The notes: generated from the sequence alone by a model not told the origin. A DNA stretch of 64,000 nucleotides from Saposhnikovia divaricata (GCA_036435485.1 CM071598.1:179252148-179316147), one strand, 5' to 3'. Counted from the stretch's first letter, positions 47,446 through 59,792 are shown. Numbers and translations: made by a program.

Positions 47446-47916
47446 TTCACCTGGTCAACCGTACCTGTTATTTTTTTAATATTTTATATTAGCATACCGG
47501 ACTATGGATCTTTGAGACCGTACGGCCCGGGCTTCGAAATCCCAGTTCGAGAATATGGATACAGTTAAGAGGGGCGTAGTCCTGTTTAGGGGTTAACGGT
47601 CAAACCTGCGTTTGACCATACATTCACCTGGTCAACCGTACCTGTTATTTTTTTAATATTTTATATTAACATACCGGACTATGGATCTTTGAGACCGTAC
47701 GGCCCGGGCTTCGAAATCCCGATTCGAGAATATGGATACAGTTAAGAGGGGTGTAGTCCTGTTTAGGGGTTAACGGTCAAACCTGCGTTTTACCATACAT
47801 TCACCTGGTCAACCGTACCTGTTATTTTTTTAATATTTTATATTAATATACCGGACTATGGATCTTTGAGACCGTACGGCCCGGGCTTCGAAATCCCGGT
47901 TCGAGAATATGGTTAC
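47446..47916 (+). repeat. Three tandem copies of a 177-bp unit
   Basis: Units start TTCACCTGGTCAACCGTACC at 47446, 47623 and 47800. Each contains TTGAGACCGTACGGCCCGGG, TTCGAAATCCCRGTTCGAG and GGGGTTAACGGTCAAACC. The third is truncated. Identity is very high (only a few changes), so expansion is recent. Confidence 0.95.
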
Positions 47917-48390
47917 GGTTATTTTACATTAATATTTTCATATTTTATATTAATATTTTAGAATATTTTAATATTTTATACTAATATTTTATATCAGCCC
48001 ACATAAAATATTACACATAAATATTTATTTCTAAAATTTACTAATTAAAAATAATAAATATTATATCTTAATACTATACGTCGAGATATCAAATTTTCAT
48101 TCCCCCTCTTACGTCCTTTATCAAATTTTCATTCTCCATCTTTTCCCCAAAATTTCCCCCCAAATTGACCTAAATCCCTCCCCCCAAATCACTCCCCCCT
48201 AAATCACTCCCCCCGAAATCGAGAGCTCATTTTCCCCCTTTGCGAAATCTCAGTTTCCCCCCAAATTGACCTAATTAAATCCATCTCCCAGAATCACTCC
48301 CCCCTAAATCCCTACCCCAAAATCGAGAGCTCACTTTTCGTCCCTCTCTCTCAGGTATTCCACAACTCATCCCCCTCTCCCTCCCTAGAT

Positions 48391-48404
48391 CGTCGCTCTC
48401 TCTC

Positions 48405-48453
<49 letters not shown>
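48391..48453. repeat. (CT)n microsatellite
   Basis: CT repeats of about 60 bases, broken by CCC. Confidence 0.95.
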
Positions 48454-48455
<2 letters not shown>

Positions 48456-48566
48456 GTTAAATGCTTATGGATGCTATGATATATGGTTATGCATATGGAT
48501 CTATGATATATGGTTATGCATGCTCTTAAATCGAACATTTCTGCTACTCTCTATCTTTATGTTCTC

Positions 48567-48570
<4 letters not shown>

Positions 48571-48610
<40 letters not shown>

Positions 48611-48620
48611 CCCCCTCTCT
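48571..48620. repeat. Second (CT)n microsatellite
   Basis: CT repeats run into a C8 tract. Confidence 0.95.
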
Positions 48621-49044
48621 GTCTCTATGGATTTTAATGTATCTCTATAGATTTATTTGAATTTTGGTAGATTTTAGTGTATCTCTATGGATTTACTGAA
48701 TGTATTGTTTTTAGTAATGTGTTTACTACACACTGTATCTCTATGGATTTACTGAATGTATTGTTTTTAGTAATGTGTTTTCTACACAGTGAATTTTGGT
48801 GTTGGTGTTGGTGGTGTTGATAGATTTTAGTGTAACTCTATGGATTTATTCCTTACTGAATATGTATGTGATGTGTAGAATTTATTGAACCTTGATTTAC
48901 TGAATGTATTGTTTTTAGTAATGTGTTTTCTGCCTTGGTAATTAGGCATAGAGATATGGTGTTGAAGATTTATGTCAAGTTATGTGTGTGTGTGTTTACA
49001 TTTACCTAAATAATTCACTCAACATGTGGTGTTGTAGATTGATC

Positions 49045-52000
49045 ATGAAGCCGAAGAGAAAAGCAAGTACGACAACCATTATGAAGGCACTAAAAAAGAA
49101 CTCAACGGTTCAGTCTAGCCCTGCAGTGAAGGAAATAAAGAAAAAGCCGGCGGAGTCATGCCCTGACCTGAAGAATAAGGTGGTGCAGTTTTCCCCTAAT
49201 CGGCCGGTGACACGGGCTATTTCATCATCCCCTAATCGACCGGTGACACAGGCTATTTCATCATCCCCTAATCGACCGGTGACACGGTCTATTTCATCAT
49301 CCCCTGTATCTGTGAAGAAGTCTATTTCTAAGAACCTAAAAACCACTTTATCTAAGAAGAGGAAACGAATGGAGCAACCGCTGGCTACGAAAAAGGAAAC
49401 AACTGGACTGAAGCTTTTAAAGCGTGGACCTGTAACGATGCACAAGATAATTAGGCGTAAGATGTTGGGAGATAAGCCGTTGGTGAGTTTCAATGAAAAG
49501 GGTCAGCCTTACGGTAAAGCAGGCACGGAAATGGAATCTTATATTGGTGTTCTTGCGAGAAGTAAAGTCCCAATCTGCTATGATTCCTGGCTAATTGTTC
49601 CGATTGAAAGGAAAAACAAGATTTGGAAATGTGTGGAGGTAAAACGAATTACATCTTATGGAATAACTTTTCTTTCATGACCACCTATTTAGTTAATACA
49701 TGTATGCTAATTAAAATACTTATCTACGTAGATGGCATTTGATGTACCACCAACCGCCAAGAAGATGGTTTTGAAATCTGCGGGCAAAAAATGGCGAGAG
49801 TTCAAGAGCCGCTTGTCAACCAAATACGTCCTGCCACACTATGATCAGCCTGATGTGCTACAGGTTCCTCCTGCTGACTACACCTTTATTGAGAAGGATC
49901 ATTGGGACATGTTTGTTGTTGACCGTCTGTCAAAAAAATTTGGTGTAAGTTTTCTTACCATATTTGTTTTTGAATTTCCGAGATTACAAAAATATATAGT
50001 TGAACAGCTTTGTTACTAACATTTTGATCATTGTTCCTTAAGGTGATCCACGAAAAACTCGCAAAGAGGAGGAAGTTGAGCGAATATCCTCATAACATGT
50101 CAAGAAAAGGTTATGCTAACCTAGAACATGAAATGGTTAGTAATCATACATATATCCCTTTCAAACATGCATGATAATTGTGTTTAATTTTACGATGACT
50201 TGTATGTTAAACAATACAATAATACTTTGTTTTACAGTTTCTCGCTCTTGGTGATCCTGAGGAATTTGACATAGATCGAACGGATACGTGGCTCCGTGCG
50301 CGGCAGGATGAAAATGGGAATTATAAGTCTGCAAAAGTTGCAAAAATTGCGAAAGAGATTGTAAGTTTTTCATTTATTTTATATTTTGAGTTCTTTCACT
50401 GTGATATCTATTTTTTTAGTTAACGTACTTATATTTTTCATGTACTTACATTTTTCATGTCACTTTTTGTAGGAGATAATGAAGAAGAGGGTTAGGGATG
50501 TAGAAGTTTCTGTGGAAGGCACAGATGATGTCTTGACCAAGGTTCTCGGTAACCCTGAGAACCGAGGAAGGGTACGTGGACAAGGTACTTATGTCAAGCA
50601 GTCTACATACTTTAATCTTCCACGGAAGAAGAAGACCGGCAAGTCAATGGATGAGAGGATTCTGGAGGGCATTAAGAAGTATATGAAAGAGGAATCAGAG
50701 AGGATAGTTCGAGAGCGAGATTCCTTTTGGTCTGCTGAGATTGAGAAGCTGAAAAATGCTTTATGTGAAAAGAAAAATGATTCTGAAGGTAGTCCAAATA
50801 TTGGATCTCAGCAAGCAAGTTGTTCCAAGGGTATCAAGGAGTTGCAGTTGCCAGTTGTAAAGAAGAGACTCAATCTCCTCGAAGGTGATTATATTCTTCC
50901 TGAAGGGGATCAAGAGAATGGGAAGGTTGATGTGGAAGAAAATAATGAGAAGGTTGTGGAGGGTGGAGAAAGGACTGAGAAGATTGTTGACGTGGTAGAA
51001 AAAATGGAGGAGGCTGTTGAGGGGGTTCATTTGGAGGATGATCAGGAGCTGGTTGTAAATTTGTGTGTGGAAGTGGAAGATGACAATGATACAGAGTGGG
51101 GACTGGCAATTAACTCCCCAAATAATATTGTTGCACATGCTACTGTTGATACAAAGAGTCAGATTCTTCATGGGAAACCTTTGACAAAAGAGAATGCCCG
51201 AGTCTCTATCACTCGTGTAATTCAAGGATCTGAAAAGATTCCTTTTCCAATCCAAGATGAGATCATAACTGTGGAGCAAGCTATCGGGACTTATATTGCA
51301 TGGCCAAAAGATCTCATAACGGAATTGAAGAAAACCACTGCCAGACAGAATGGAAGTACAAAGGTTAAATTCGTTGTAATCTATTAAATCATAATTAAAA
51401 TAAACATATTAGGCAGTTTACTTTAACAAACCTACTATATTAGGCAGTTTTCATTCACAATTGTTTTTTAATGTCATATTTCAGGGAAGCAAGAAAAATG
51501 GACAAAAGAAGTGGAAGAAGGTGAAAGATCTGGAATTAGTCCCAGAGTATGTGCTGGACTTCGGTCCTGACTTTCCCTCTGCCTTGAAGCGTTTGTGGCT
51601 TTGGGCAAAGGATGCTTTGGTGGACGGCCGAGCATCTATTTTTTTGATATCCGAAGAAGCTTTCGGATCAACTGCTAAGAAGCCCCTTTTTTTGTCGGAT
51701 ATTCATGTTTTGTGTTGTGGGGGTGAGATGTCAGGGGGCGTTATTTGCTTATACATTAAGTAAGTATCGACGTTCAAAAATTTATTTGACTTTGTAAATA
51801 GTTCTGCAATGAAAACGGACTGCTTGTGTAATGACTTTTTTTTATACAGTTTTCTGCAGGAATATTTGAAAAAACACAAGATGACTGATATGATAGCGTT
51901 TGTTGATCCTGATAAGATTGGTGCCCTCGATTGTGGTAATCCAGCAGAGAGGACGCGGTCCCTATCTCTCAGGTTCAAGAATGCTCAGCCTGGCCAGTAT

Positions 52001-52804
52001 TTTCTCTTACCATATAACTCCGGGTCAGTTCTTTTTTTTAACACTTATATGCTATCAAGTCTATTAATTTTATAGGAGTGACCATGTGATCTGATTTAAT
52101 TTAATGTGTGGTGCTATTGTTAATGTTTTTTAAATGCACACTTTAATATAGTTTAATTTCATGAATTATTAGGAACCATTGGACGCTCACCGCTGTACAT
52201 CTAGATGCTCAAATCATTTACCAGATGGATCCTTTGAAGCGCCGAATTACATGTGAAGAATGGACGGAAGTGGTCGACAAGTGAGTATTTTATATTAACT
52301 TAATTTCATTTGAGACCACTTATTAAGTTAAATGTCATAAATTTGATTTACATTATATTTCGTAGTGCCATCAATCTCTATAATGACGATGCGAAGAAGT
52401 TTACCAAAAACAAAATTACATGGGAGAACCTGGCGGTATTATCCTTTTCTTAAGTATTTTTTTTTTGTATCTCTGAATTCCACAAGGACAGTGTAGACAT
52501 ATAATTAATTCTACATGTTCTTCAGGGAATTCCTCTTCAACCTGGGTCCAAGGACTGTGGCGTGTTTGTGATGCGTTATATGAAGGAGATATGTCTTGAT
52601 AAGGAATTGAAATTTGCTATGAAGGTAACAATGCATTTTTTTTCTTTCGGATATCCTTGTGTTTTGTGGTGAAGATATATGACTTCCAATACATGTTCCA
52701 TTTTGCAGTGGCGACGCAGAAGCAACTTGAACTATGGCATGGCTGAGCTTAATGATATAAGGACTGACTTGGCGAAGTATAGGTTGAAGCACCTGGCTCG
52801 TTGA
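49045..52804 (+). CDS. CACTA-encoded En/Spm domain-Ulp1 protease fusion, 911 aa
   Basis: Eleven GT-AG exons give one open frame of 912 codons: 49045-49638, 49732-49944, 50043-50135, 50238-50360, 50473-51363, 51485-51759, 51850-52023, 52173-52280, 52366-52435, 52526-52624, 52709-52804. Residues 49-85 are three 12-residue SSPNRPVTRAIS-type repeats. Residues about 127-392 match the plant Ptta/En/Spm domain (RGPVTMHKIIRR, FNEKGQPYGKAGTEMESYIGVL, KKMVLKSAGKKWREFKS, GRVRGQGTYVKQS). A Lys/Glu/Asp-rich linker follows. The C-terminal C48 (Ulp1) domain has His790 (GNHWTL), Asp807 (YQMDPL), Gln852 (IPLQPGSK) and Cys858 (DCGVFVMRY). Ulp1 proteases cut SUMO-like conjugates. The alternative, two separate genes, is unlikely because every join keeps phase. 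Confidence 0.82.
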
Positions 52805-53089
52805 ACTCTGTCGTCTTTTATTGAACTTGGTAGTAGCGTAAATTAAACTATGACTTATGTATTAGTTGTTTTGGATATGGATAGACTTTAATTATGTACT
52901 TGGTTGGTTGGTTGTGTACGTTTGTTGGTGGTGTTGGTGTTATAAGGTGAAAAATTGCTTGTGTGGTTTTGGTTGATGGTGTGAATATTGGTCGTAATGG
53001 AGGGATGGATTGAATTGGTTTCTATTGTTTGTTTCTTGGCATTTTCATTTTATAGTGTAGTTTGGTTTTCTTTACATGTCTAGAACCAT

Positions 53090-53828
53090 TGTTTAAGATA
53101 ATTTTAGCCAATGCTCACCAATGATTAACACTTGTTGTATTATATATCAAGCAATGCTTTTATTAAAATCCCTTGTGAGACCCTTGTGAGAATGACTCAC
53201 ACAACAGGAAAATAAAAACTACTTAATGTTAACAGTTGTAAAAAATGCAATCAAACAACTTGTACCATTTAACAAAGTAATGTGGGAGAAGAATACACAC
53301 GGTAGGTTAAAACCCACAAAACTGTTGTCTCTTTTAACAAATAACAACATGTTATACTCTACAAAACTGTTGTCTCTTTTAACAAATAACAACATGTTAT
53401 ATGCTAAGAAAGTGTTATCCTTCCTACTCTACAACAACATGCCATATGAGATAACATGTTGTACATCTAACCATAAAACAACTCGTTTTTGCTAAGAAAC
53501 CATTGTCTGTAATGACATACAACAACAGCCCTGATCAAGTAAAGGATTGTATCTTTTGCACTTCAACAATAGGCTTTCTTTTAAAAACCATTGTCTTTAC
53601 TGCTTAAAACAACAATATATTCGTTAAAACGTGTTGCATTATTGGAGCTTTGACAACAGGTTTCCAAAGAAAGTGTTGTTGTTTCTGGGTATCAGACAAC
53701 TCTTTTCAGGTGGCTTTTACTTGTCTTTCAACTTTCACACAACAGCTTGCTGTGTATTGTCTGAGGTGTGTATCAGACGACTTCTCAATAGTCAACAGTT
53801 TTTGGTACATTCAGACAACACGTTTTGA
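53090..53828. repeat. CACTA right subterminal repeat region
   Basis: Motifs such as TTTAACAAATAACAACATGTTAT, AAACTGTTGTC, ACAACATG and CAGACAACW recur in dense, mixed orientation. One 41-bp unit is directly repeated at 53320-53400 (AAAACTGTTGTCTCTTTTAA twice). Confidence 0.8.
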
Positions 53829-53858
53829 GTGTCGTCTAAAGCAAAAATCCTTGTAGTG
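53829..53858 (-). repeat. CACTA right terminal inverted repeat
   Basis: On the minus strand it reads CACTACAAGGATTTTTGC and ends AGACGACAC. CTC follows at 53859-53861. Confidence 0.95.
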
Positions 53859-53861
53859 CTC

Positions 53862-53905
53862 CGTGCCCGAACCCATATGTTAACTAATGGGTGGGACGGA
53901 GGGAG
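53862..53905. mobile_element. Stowaway-like MITE, right part
   Basis: Ends GGTGGGACGGAGGGAG then TA, the counterpart of 26437-26456. It continues the left part after the CTC duplication. Confidence 0.8.
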
Positions 53906-53907
53906 TA

Positions 53908-55306
53908 CTATTTATTCCACTAACTTTTATTATGCCTTAGGTTTACTATTTTAGCTAGGGTTTTCTACTATTTTGCACACTAATGTTTTCATTCAAGTTT
54001 CATTCTAACAAATTTTATTCCGTGTGATATCAACTTGTTTTTTCAAACTTTTATTTGTGTTCCGTGTGTTATTTATACCAAATTCCACTTTATACCAAAT
54101 TCCACTCTTTTTGTTTACAGGCTCAATTCCACTCCTTTTTTGTTTACGAAAGTAGTTATGTACGTAGTGCCATTATTTTTTGGGGTCCTTACTGTCACTG
54201 TATTTTTTTCTTGCACAAATATCAACAGTTTTCTTAATAAACTTTTGTGGCTAAGTGTCAAGTTTAATAGAGTATACATATTTTTTGCAATATTATTCTT
54301 GTAAATAATAGTTTGTTTTTAATGCAATAAGTAGTGTAAATCAACTAAAAGCAATTTTGTAAATAGTGCAATAAATTTGAGTACAGTTCTTAATCAAGAA
54401 GAGGCTGAATTCTCCTCGATCATTAAACAGTGAAGAAATTCTGTTTTGGGTTAAATCATCTTCAAATAAACAAATAGAAAGTAGTACATCATAGAAAGTG
54501 TTTTTTTTTGACAAAAATATAGCAGTTTTCATTAATTAGAACAAAACATAGTCGGGATAAACTTCCAATACAACTAGGATGAAAACAAATAAACAAGTTA
54601 AAACAATTAGCTGATTTGTCCCGTTTAACAAAATAGAATTTAAAAATTCTTAAAACTAAAAATGAAATCAAAGACATCCAAAGCGATCCAAACTGTACCA
54701 ACATCTCTGAATTCAGTAGCATCGCAATTGACCTTGATACATAAAAATTATTGCTAGTCCATTGTTCAGAAACCACAATCGTATAAACTGAGATTGGAGA
54801 AACAGTACTCCAGAATCTACTTGCCGGATATCAATTATAGACATATCGAAAGTGGAATCCCAAATAAAATTAACAAACTTTGATTGTGAAAGGTGAAATT
54901 TTGCAATTTCTACTCATGTAGTGAATGCAAAAAATCTTCAAATGAAAATAATTATGTAGTGCCATATTTTTTGGGGTCCTTGCTGTAATTTCTTGCACAA
55001 ATATCAACAGTTTTATTAATAAATTTTTGTGGCTAAGTGTAAAGTTTAATATACATATTTATTAACGTAGTGTAAATTAACTGAAAGAAATTTTGTAGAT
55101 AATGTTATAAATTTTGAAGGCAAACAAGTTCATAGTAGGTGACAGTTGACACTCTTATCTCTAATGGTTCTACATGATTGATCACATCCAAATTCAAACA
55201 AACTTATTTAGGATTTCACATAAACAGGCCAATCTATAATAGGGGCATTGGATCATACCAATTTGAGCACAGTTCTTAATCAAGGAGAGGTTGAATTCTC
55301 CTCGAT
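53908..55306. other. Non-coding DNA 3' of the terpene synthase with an internal duplication
   Basis: Two stretches are copies of each other. About 54165-54290 matches 54958-55065 (GGGGTCCTT, TTGCACAAATATCAACAG, TTGTGGCTAAGTGT). About 54378-54470 matches 55263-55395 at the end of the terpene synthase gene, with a ~38-base internal gap. The earlier copy is therefore a decayed duplicate of the 3' end of that gene. A CCAAATTCCACTYYTTTTGTTTAC short repeat occurs at 54080-54150. Confidence 0.6.
54378..54470 (-). pseudogene. Duplicated last-exon fragment of the terpene synthase
   Basis: The minus strand retains codons homologous to the end of exon 7 (KDRVSSLFD-like) but lacks the final ~12 codons and stop and has several changes. 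It lies about 900 bases downstream of the real exon 7. Confidence 0.65.
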
Positions 55307-57677
55307 CTAGCCTTTTCCAATAAGAGTTTCCTGCATAAGAGGGATAGGCTCATCAAACAGTGAAGAAACTCTGTCTTTGGTTAAACCAGCTTCAACACCA
55401 TGGCCATCATCTCCAGCATTGTACATGCAATGTGCTGTTCGAACCGAATTTAATAGAATCTCGACAAACGACCAATCTAGAGGAATATTATCTGCAAACC
55501 GACGCTTCATAACTGCTGCCCATTTTTTCTTCATCAAATTTATCATGTGTTCACGTGCAACTTCTTCTGAAACACCTGTATCCATCATGTAGCACTGTAT
55601 GGATTTCGGAACATCTCCTCTCTTTAACTCATTCTGCCATGCATCAATCATTTTAATTTTATAATTATTACCCACAACCATATAGCATGAAAACATATAA
55701 AGAGTACTCAATGTTATTTAATTTTGGTACCGATGAAGTTCCAAAGTCGTCAGATAGTCGAAAAATTTCTGATGCCAGGCGTAGGACATCGGGAAGACCT
55801 TCAATAAATCCTATATCCTCTTTCCTGATTGGATTTGACGTGAAAATATAAGTATGAATTGCTATAATAGGCCCCGTTATACTCACCAGTCCATTACTCA
55901 TGAATTCATCGAATGTAGGCTTGTATCCACTGTGGAACCACCGGGCCTCCACTAAGTAAGTTTTCAACAAATCAGTCCACTAGAACATAAGATGAATAAA
56001 AAAAATCAGAGAAAGCACAAGTGAAATGCCTTAAACTAATTTAACAAGGGTGAAATTCTATACCGATTTTCTTAGTTGTGGTAACACGTCAGTGTTCTGC
56101 TCCATGAGTACATCGTAGGCGATCTCATGGACAAGATTGTAAAGGGTCATGAAGCAAATTTTCATGTAGTGTGGAAGCTCTGTCATTGAATTTATGTCCC
56201 ATCTGAAATAAGTAAGTGTGCGTTTAAGTGTTTTCTTCTACTAGATACACATGATAACAAATTTAAATAAATGTAAACCACAAACCTCTCGATGACACTT
56301 GTGAAGGCTTCCAGTTCATCTAATGTTGCATAAACATCGTAAACATCATCTAATGCGGTAATAAGCTGTATAACTTTAGCTATTTGTATTCTGAAATATC
56401 GGTGTTGAGGTTTGCTAGAAATTCCCACAGCCCATAAGAAAGATGTCGCCAACCTATCTCTTATAAAGTGAAGCTTATGTCCCAGACCTGTTTTATTCCA
56501 CCACCTATACATATAATCAAAGAGTGAACAAAAACCTTGACACACGCATAGTCGCACAAAGGAAGAAGCACTTTTCACCATTTCGAAAGTCCATCATATA
56601 CCTTGACACATCTTTAAGTTCATCCTGGTTTAATCCTTGCACAATGTTATAGTCAAACTGGGCAAATTTAAGTACTGCTGGCATCATTGCACTACTTCTT
56701 TCATAGATATCCATGTACCACCTTGCTTCAAATCTTTGAATTCTCCACTGAAGTGGAAGTTCCAAAGCATGTGTAACTTGCATGCCAAGATCTGAATTAT
56801 CAACAGACTTGCCGTACTCCGTAAGGATTTTGCTTGTGAAGCAATAAGCCTCGTCCATCAGTGACTCTCCTTCAATGGAGTAGTATGAGGCCTCGTATAA
56901 ACTCAAAATTCCTTTCACATCTTCACCAAGAGATTCCTTAAATTTTCCATTTTCCATAAAAGACTCGAAAACCTCTGCACAATTATACACCGAGTTACTA
57001 CGTTATTACAAATTTAAAAGAAAACGTTTATTTGAACATGCTACAAAAAACCTGTAGGCATACATAGTACCTTTTACAATTACAATATATAACTACCTGA
57101 GGATGTATGATATCCATGTTCTCTGAGAAGTCTAAATTTGAGAGCAGTAGCATGTAAATTCTTCTCCCACAAGTCAATCTTTGCGGGATCAGTAATATGT
57201 AGCTCTTCCAAAGTTTGTTTTATTTCTCCTTCAAAATGAAATTCTACTCCAAGTCTTTGCAAGTGATCAATCAGCTCCAGTTGATCTAATGGATCAGCTA
57301 CATTTTTAAAAATCATGTCCACTTCTTGTTTTAATGCTGAAGCTCGTGCAATGAATCCTTCACCCTGTGCTTAGAGTGTTTGCAATCTTCATTCATTATA
57401 TAGCATTAATCGATATATCAAATTAAGTAAAATTATAACATAAGCTAAAATTAATTACCGCATAGGCACTTTTTAAAGACTGAAGAAAACTGTAGTCCCA
57501 AATGCAAGGTTTGTAATTTCCTGATCTCCGAACTGTAGGCTCTTGGGACACAGAGACCTTTGTTCTTGGAGGGAATGATCTGATAACAGGCTTGAAGCCC
57601 ATACTTTCTGTAGGGTTTACTGGAACATCTCTCCCAAAGTTGCAACACACAATCTGAGAAGAGTATGCAAGGGCCAT
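55307..57677 (-). CDS. TPS-b type terpene synthase (probable monoterpene synthase), 597 aa
   Basis: Seven GT-AG exons on the minus strand: 57677-57459, 57364-57097, 56974-56602, 56504-56286, 56202-56064, 55979-55731, 55633-55307. They total 1,794 bases (597 codons plus stop) without interruption, and exon sizes match TPS-b genes. The first ~49 residues are Ser/Pro/Val-rich and suit a plastid transit peptide, then RRSGNYKPCIW (RRX8W, residues 50-60). Other motifs: RDR at 302-304, DDVYD at 339-343 and DDFGTSSNE at 483-491 (NSE/DTE), the two Mg-binding sites that ionise geranyl diphosphate. RRX8W with TPS-b exon structure points to a plastid monoterpene synthase. The product cannot be read from sequence. 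An in-frame upstream ATG at 57719 is possible; MALAYSS at 57677 better fits a transit peptide. Confidence 0.93.
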
Positions 57678-59792
57678 CTTGATTTTCGTAGACTTGTAAA
57701 TATATTTAGAATGCAGCAACTTTAAATTCTCTTTAATATGTTGCTGATATATTGCATTAATGAACTAGCTAGAGCATTTGCTATAGAGTTCACCCGAAAA
57801 TTTCAAGCTTAGCTACAGCATTTAGAAAAAAATAAAATCCTAATCATCAAATTCCAGCAACTTCCAATATTGTGATTTGAATTATGTTGAAAATTTTAGA
57901 AAGTATCCCAACAAAGGTCAGGGGATCAATATAATTGGTAACATGTATATACCAATTTGGCAGTATTAACAAGGTATGTCACATAATAAAATTTCTTATA
58001 TTGTAAAGAAGAATTAACAAGGCATGGAACATAAAATAAATATTTAAAATCTTCCCTTCGAAACAAATTTTGCCCTTTGCAGCCAGTGATCATCTTCTTA
58101 AGTCCTTAATGCCTCCAGATCCCGTATCAATATCATATTTGAGTTTCAAATTGTTGGCTATTTTACCTAAAATTAACTTTTCTGGAATGATGTAGATTTG
58201 TTGTTGAACTGATGACTTCAGAAGAACCTCGATATATAAGTTACGATAATTAAAATTTACTGAAATTAATTAATATATCAATTAATACATAATAAAGACA
58301 TCATAGTTAGAAATTTGATAAATTTATAAAATTAATACCAACTGCATTTTGATCATATCTGATATGCATAATCTTTTGTTTTTACATCCTTGAGAAGTTG
58401 AGATGATCCATTATCAATAAGTGTAACAAAACTGAATGGATCAGGAGATTGAAGAACGTGCAAATCTAATTATCTACCTCTCTATACTATATCTACACTA
58501 TATAATTAAATCTGAAACATTAAAAAGTTGCTAGTCAGTTGGTCGGTACTAGAGCCTTGGTTAGTTCGTCGGTAATCCAGCCTAGTTTTAGATATTAATG
58601 AAAGCAATTGGTAAAATATATAGGGAGCATTCAAAACAATCATTAGTAACAGGAAGCACGCCTTCTTACTTGTGTCAACAACATATGCACCAGCAAGAAC
58701 AGTTTACAAACCTTGAGTAACTTGCAGGAATTGATGATCATGGTGTTCGTGAGAAGTAGGACTTTTGGTGGCTTTCCTGTTTGCCCCGACTTAAACAGAG
58801 TGTTGAGTTTGTTTACAAAGGACAAGTCCCGGACTCCTGGAGGCTTCTGTCCTTACTTGGTCCTGTACGAAACATTGATCATGAGAAAAATATCAGTTGA
58901 CACTATAAATCTTTGTACATTTTGTGAACTGATATTAACTTCAAGTGAAACTCACAAAACACCTTGCAAAATCATGTTTTCGTTCCATAAGTTTGCTACC
59001 TGCTAAAAAAACATGGACATGTGCATCTTTTTATGCATTTCCGTGAAGCCTTTGACTGTTTAGTAGTTCAATGAGAATATTAAACTACTCCACTGAGATA
59101 GGGGTGTTATCTTTGGATTATGATGTGTGTTACTCCTTCAGAGATACTGTGAAACTGCAGCGTTTTTTTTTTTAATTTCTCGTACGCTTGAAACCAGCTG
59201 GAAAACCATGGATCTTGAAACTCCTTTCAATGTTATGGCTCGATTTCTTGCAGTGAAGGCAATAATAAATGGAACTAGACTTTTTCTTGTAATTAAAATT
59301 ATTAAATTTATTAATTTATAACATAATTAATTTAAAATAAAAAGTAATATATTCCAAAATACAGTGATCAGAAAAAGAAAAAAAAACTATTGTATTTGCG
59401 CAAATAATACTAGCAAAGCAACATTATAAATCTGACAGACGAATAGGCCACACCACTGACTAAATAGCCTATATTTTTATTGTGTTTTCTTTAGAAATGA
59501 AACTTTCATCAAATCACAAATCTAGCAGATGCACAAGAAGGTTGACAAGTCCTCGAACCAAGAATCCAAAATTCAGAAATACACGCATAAGGTGGCTCAA
59601 AACATTGCTGTTCAGTATAAAACTAGTATGATTTTTCGAAGGTTGACAACAATCAATGTGCACAAGAAAGAATCACCTGCTCTGTACTGAATAAAACTTA
59701 TACATTTCCCAGTATTTTACACCCTCTAGTAGCAACCAAATTGCACTTTAAAAGGATGGAGGGCAAAAGCAGCTATGTGCACCACACGCTGT
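57678..59792. other. Intergenic region upstream of the terpene synthase
   Basis: No reliable gene is seen. TAAATATATTTAC about 20-35 bases before the terpene synthase ATG is a weak TATA candidate, and the promoter should lie within 57680-58600. Around 58750-58860 phrases like GGACTTTTGGTGG and GACTCCTGGAGG repeat. A 97-codon plus-strand frame (58713-59006) has no recognisable domain. 59400-59790 is probably 3' flank of the next pseudogene. Confidence 0.4.

Larger units (their letters stand above)
46411..49044. promoter_or_regulatory. Divergent intergenic region of the CACTA element
   Basis: No gene is seen. It separates the two divergent CACTA genes and holds purine-rich repeats (46900-47090), a telomere-type array, 177-bp tandem repeats, C-rich CCCCCAAAT runs (48160-48320), two (CT)n tracts and GAATTTTGGT/TTTTTAGTAATGTG repeats (48650-48940). 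It probably includes both promoters. Confidence 0.55.
26728..53858. mobile_element. CACTA (En/Spm) DNA transposon, about 11.5 kb plus nested insertion
   Basis: The ends begin CACTACAA on both strands. Over the first 30 bases the two TIRs match at 24 positions and share AGACGACAC. The flanking 3-bp duplication is CTC (26725-26727 and 53859-53861). Subterminal regions hold many TGTTGTGTRA-type repeats. It encodes a TNP2-type transposase on the minus strand and an En/Spm-Ulp1 fusion gene on the plus strand. Removing the LTR retroelement and one copy of its duplication leaves 11,549 bp. Confidence 0.95.

Noticed and set aside
47446..47916. Regular repeats that could be read as a CRISPR array
   Set aside because: The 177-bp units are contiguous with no unique spacers, and the host is a plant.
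48275..48538. Arg/Glu-repeat protein on the minus strand
   Set aside because: It is encoded by the (CT)n microsatellite.
58713..59006. 97-codon frame upstream of the terpene synthase
   Set aside because: No recognisable domain or splice context; kept only as an intergenic note.
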